A stretch of 64,000 nt of DNA, from contig VWZL01005037.1 in the NCBI GenBank assembly GCA_013396915.1, forward strand, positions 603,140-667,139, read 5' to 3'. Source of the DNA: Stercorarius parasiticus (taxonomy: Eukaryota; Chordata; Aves; Charadriiformes; Stercorariidae). Shown here piece after piece: positions 63,716-64,000 of the stretch. Numbering within the stretch: position 1 is the stretch's first letter; each line of letters opens with the position of its first letter. Under the pieces are notes generated by a model, which had not been told where the DNA came from, did no database searches, and saw only the letters and a list, made by a program, of their open reading frames with translations. The position numbers and the translations under genes were made by a program.

Positions 63716-64000
63716 CAGAATTCCTAGTAAGTCAATACTTGGGACCCTTTCCTGAGAAATGGGAGAGCTACCACCAACTCCCAATTTCAAATCAGGGAAT
63801 CAAGCCTGCTTTGTGGGTTAGTCAAGAGCCCCTTCTAATTTTGAAAAATGAAGCACTACCCTTAAATATTCATTCTGTTTTTTGTGAAAAATGAATACTG
63901 TGGCTTAGGCACCAAACTGCAGGAGATGGCCACCAGTTGCAAATCCTAGCTGGAGGAAAGAGGACTGCAGGCTCATGGCTAAGCATCATGTCTGTTTTTA
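63716..64000. other. right end, nothing recognised
   Basis: AT-rich sequence running off the window. No gene is supported. Confidence 0.4.

Noticed and set aside
1..64000. CRISPR array, bacterial operon, phage or other microbial system
   Set aside because: No spaced direct repeats, no compact gene clusters or ribosome-binding sites; CR1 and avian-type LTR content points to vertebrate nuclear DNA.
1..64000. Functional tRNA, rRNA or snRNA genes
   Set aside because: No intact cloverleaf-compatible A/B box pair or conserved small-RNA core seen; the only A-box-like words are in the decayed SINE-like block at 63.4-63.6 kb.

Overview
This is vertebrate nuclear DNA, almost certainly from a bird. 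It is AT-rich and CpG-poor, has no compact operon-like gene layout, and carries several CR1 LINE pieces. Two of these end in the avian-type CR1 3' tail (short direct repeats of the form ATTCTATG, or a mutated version). It also carries two LTR pieces of the kinds I know from avian endogenous retroviruses. Older CR1 and MIR/tRNA-SINE-like remnants of the type shared by birds, crocodilians and turtles are present too. I cannot name the species or locus.

I found no gene that I can identify. The window reads as a gene desert or as the inside of a very large intron. The only stretch with protein-like composition is one minus-strand open segment (3491-3692) with a plausible splice acceptor and a weak donor. 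I do not recognise its product. Nearly all other open frames are short chance frames or lie inside repeats.

Layout: 1-7.9 kb is mostly unique AT-rich DNA with the candidate exon and a TTTG microsatellite. 7.9-8.8 kb is an LTR fragment fused to an internally deleted CR1 (EN domain joined to the C-terminal end of RT). 8.97-10.19 kb is a 612-bp direct tandem duplication, about 99% identical, with the window's only N exactly at the junction, so it may be an assembly artefact. 10.2-42.6 kb is unique AT-rich sequence with scattered hairpins, short tandem repeats, two MIR-like relics and one CpG-rich patch near 21 kb. 42.66-43.57 kb is an ancient degraded CR1. 43.6-55.8 kb shows nothing recognisable. 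56.0-59.1 kb is a younger transposon cluster: a plus-strand CR1, a 723-bp minus-strand solo LTR with a TATA box, and a minus-strand CR1. 60.5 kb carries an 18-bp perfect inverted repeat resembling a palindromic sauropsid repeat, and 63.4-63.7 kb holds tandem and inverted tRNA-SINE-like units.

No coordinated genes or new defence-like or metabolic system is visible. The points most worth checking are the N-joined duplication, the candidate exon, the hairpin element at 60.5 kb and the composite SINE-like block at the right end. All family names come from recalled sequence patterns, not from a database search.
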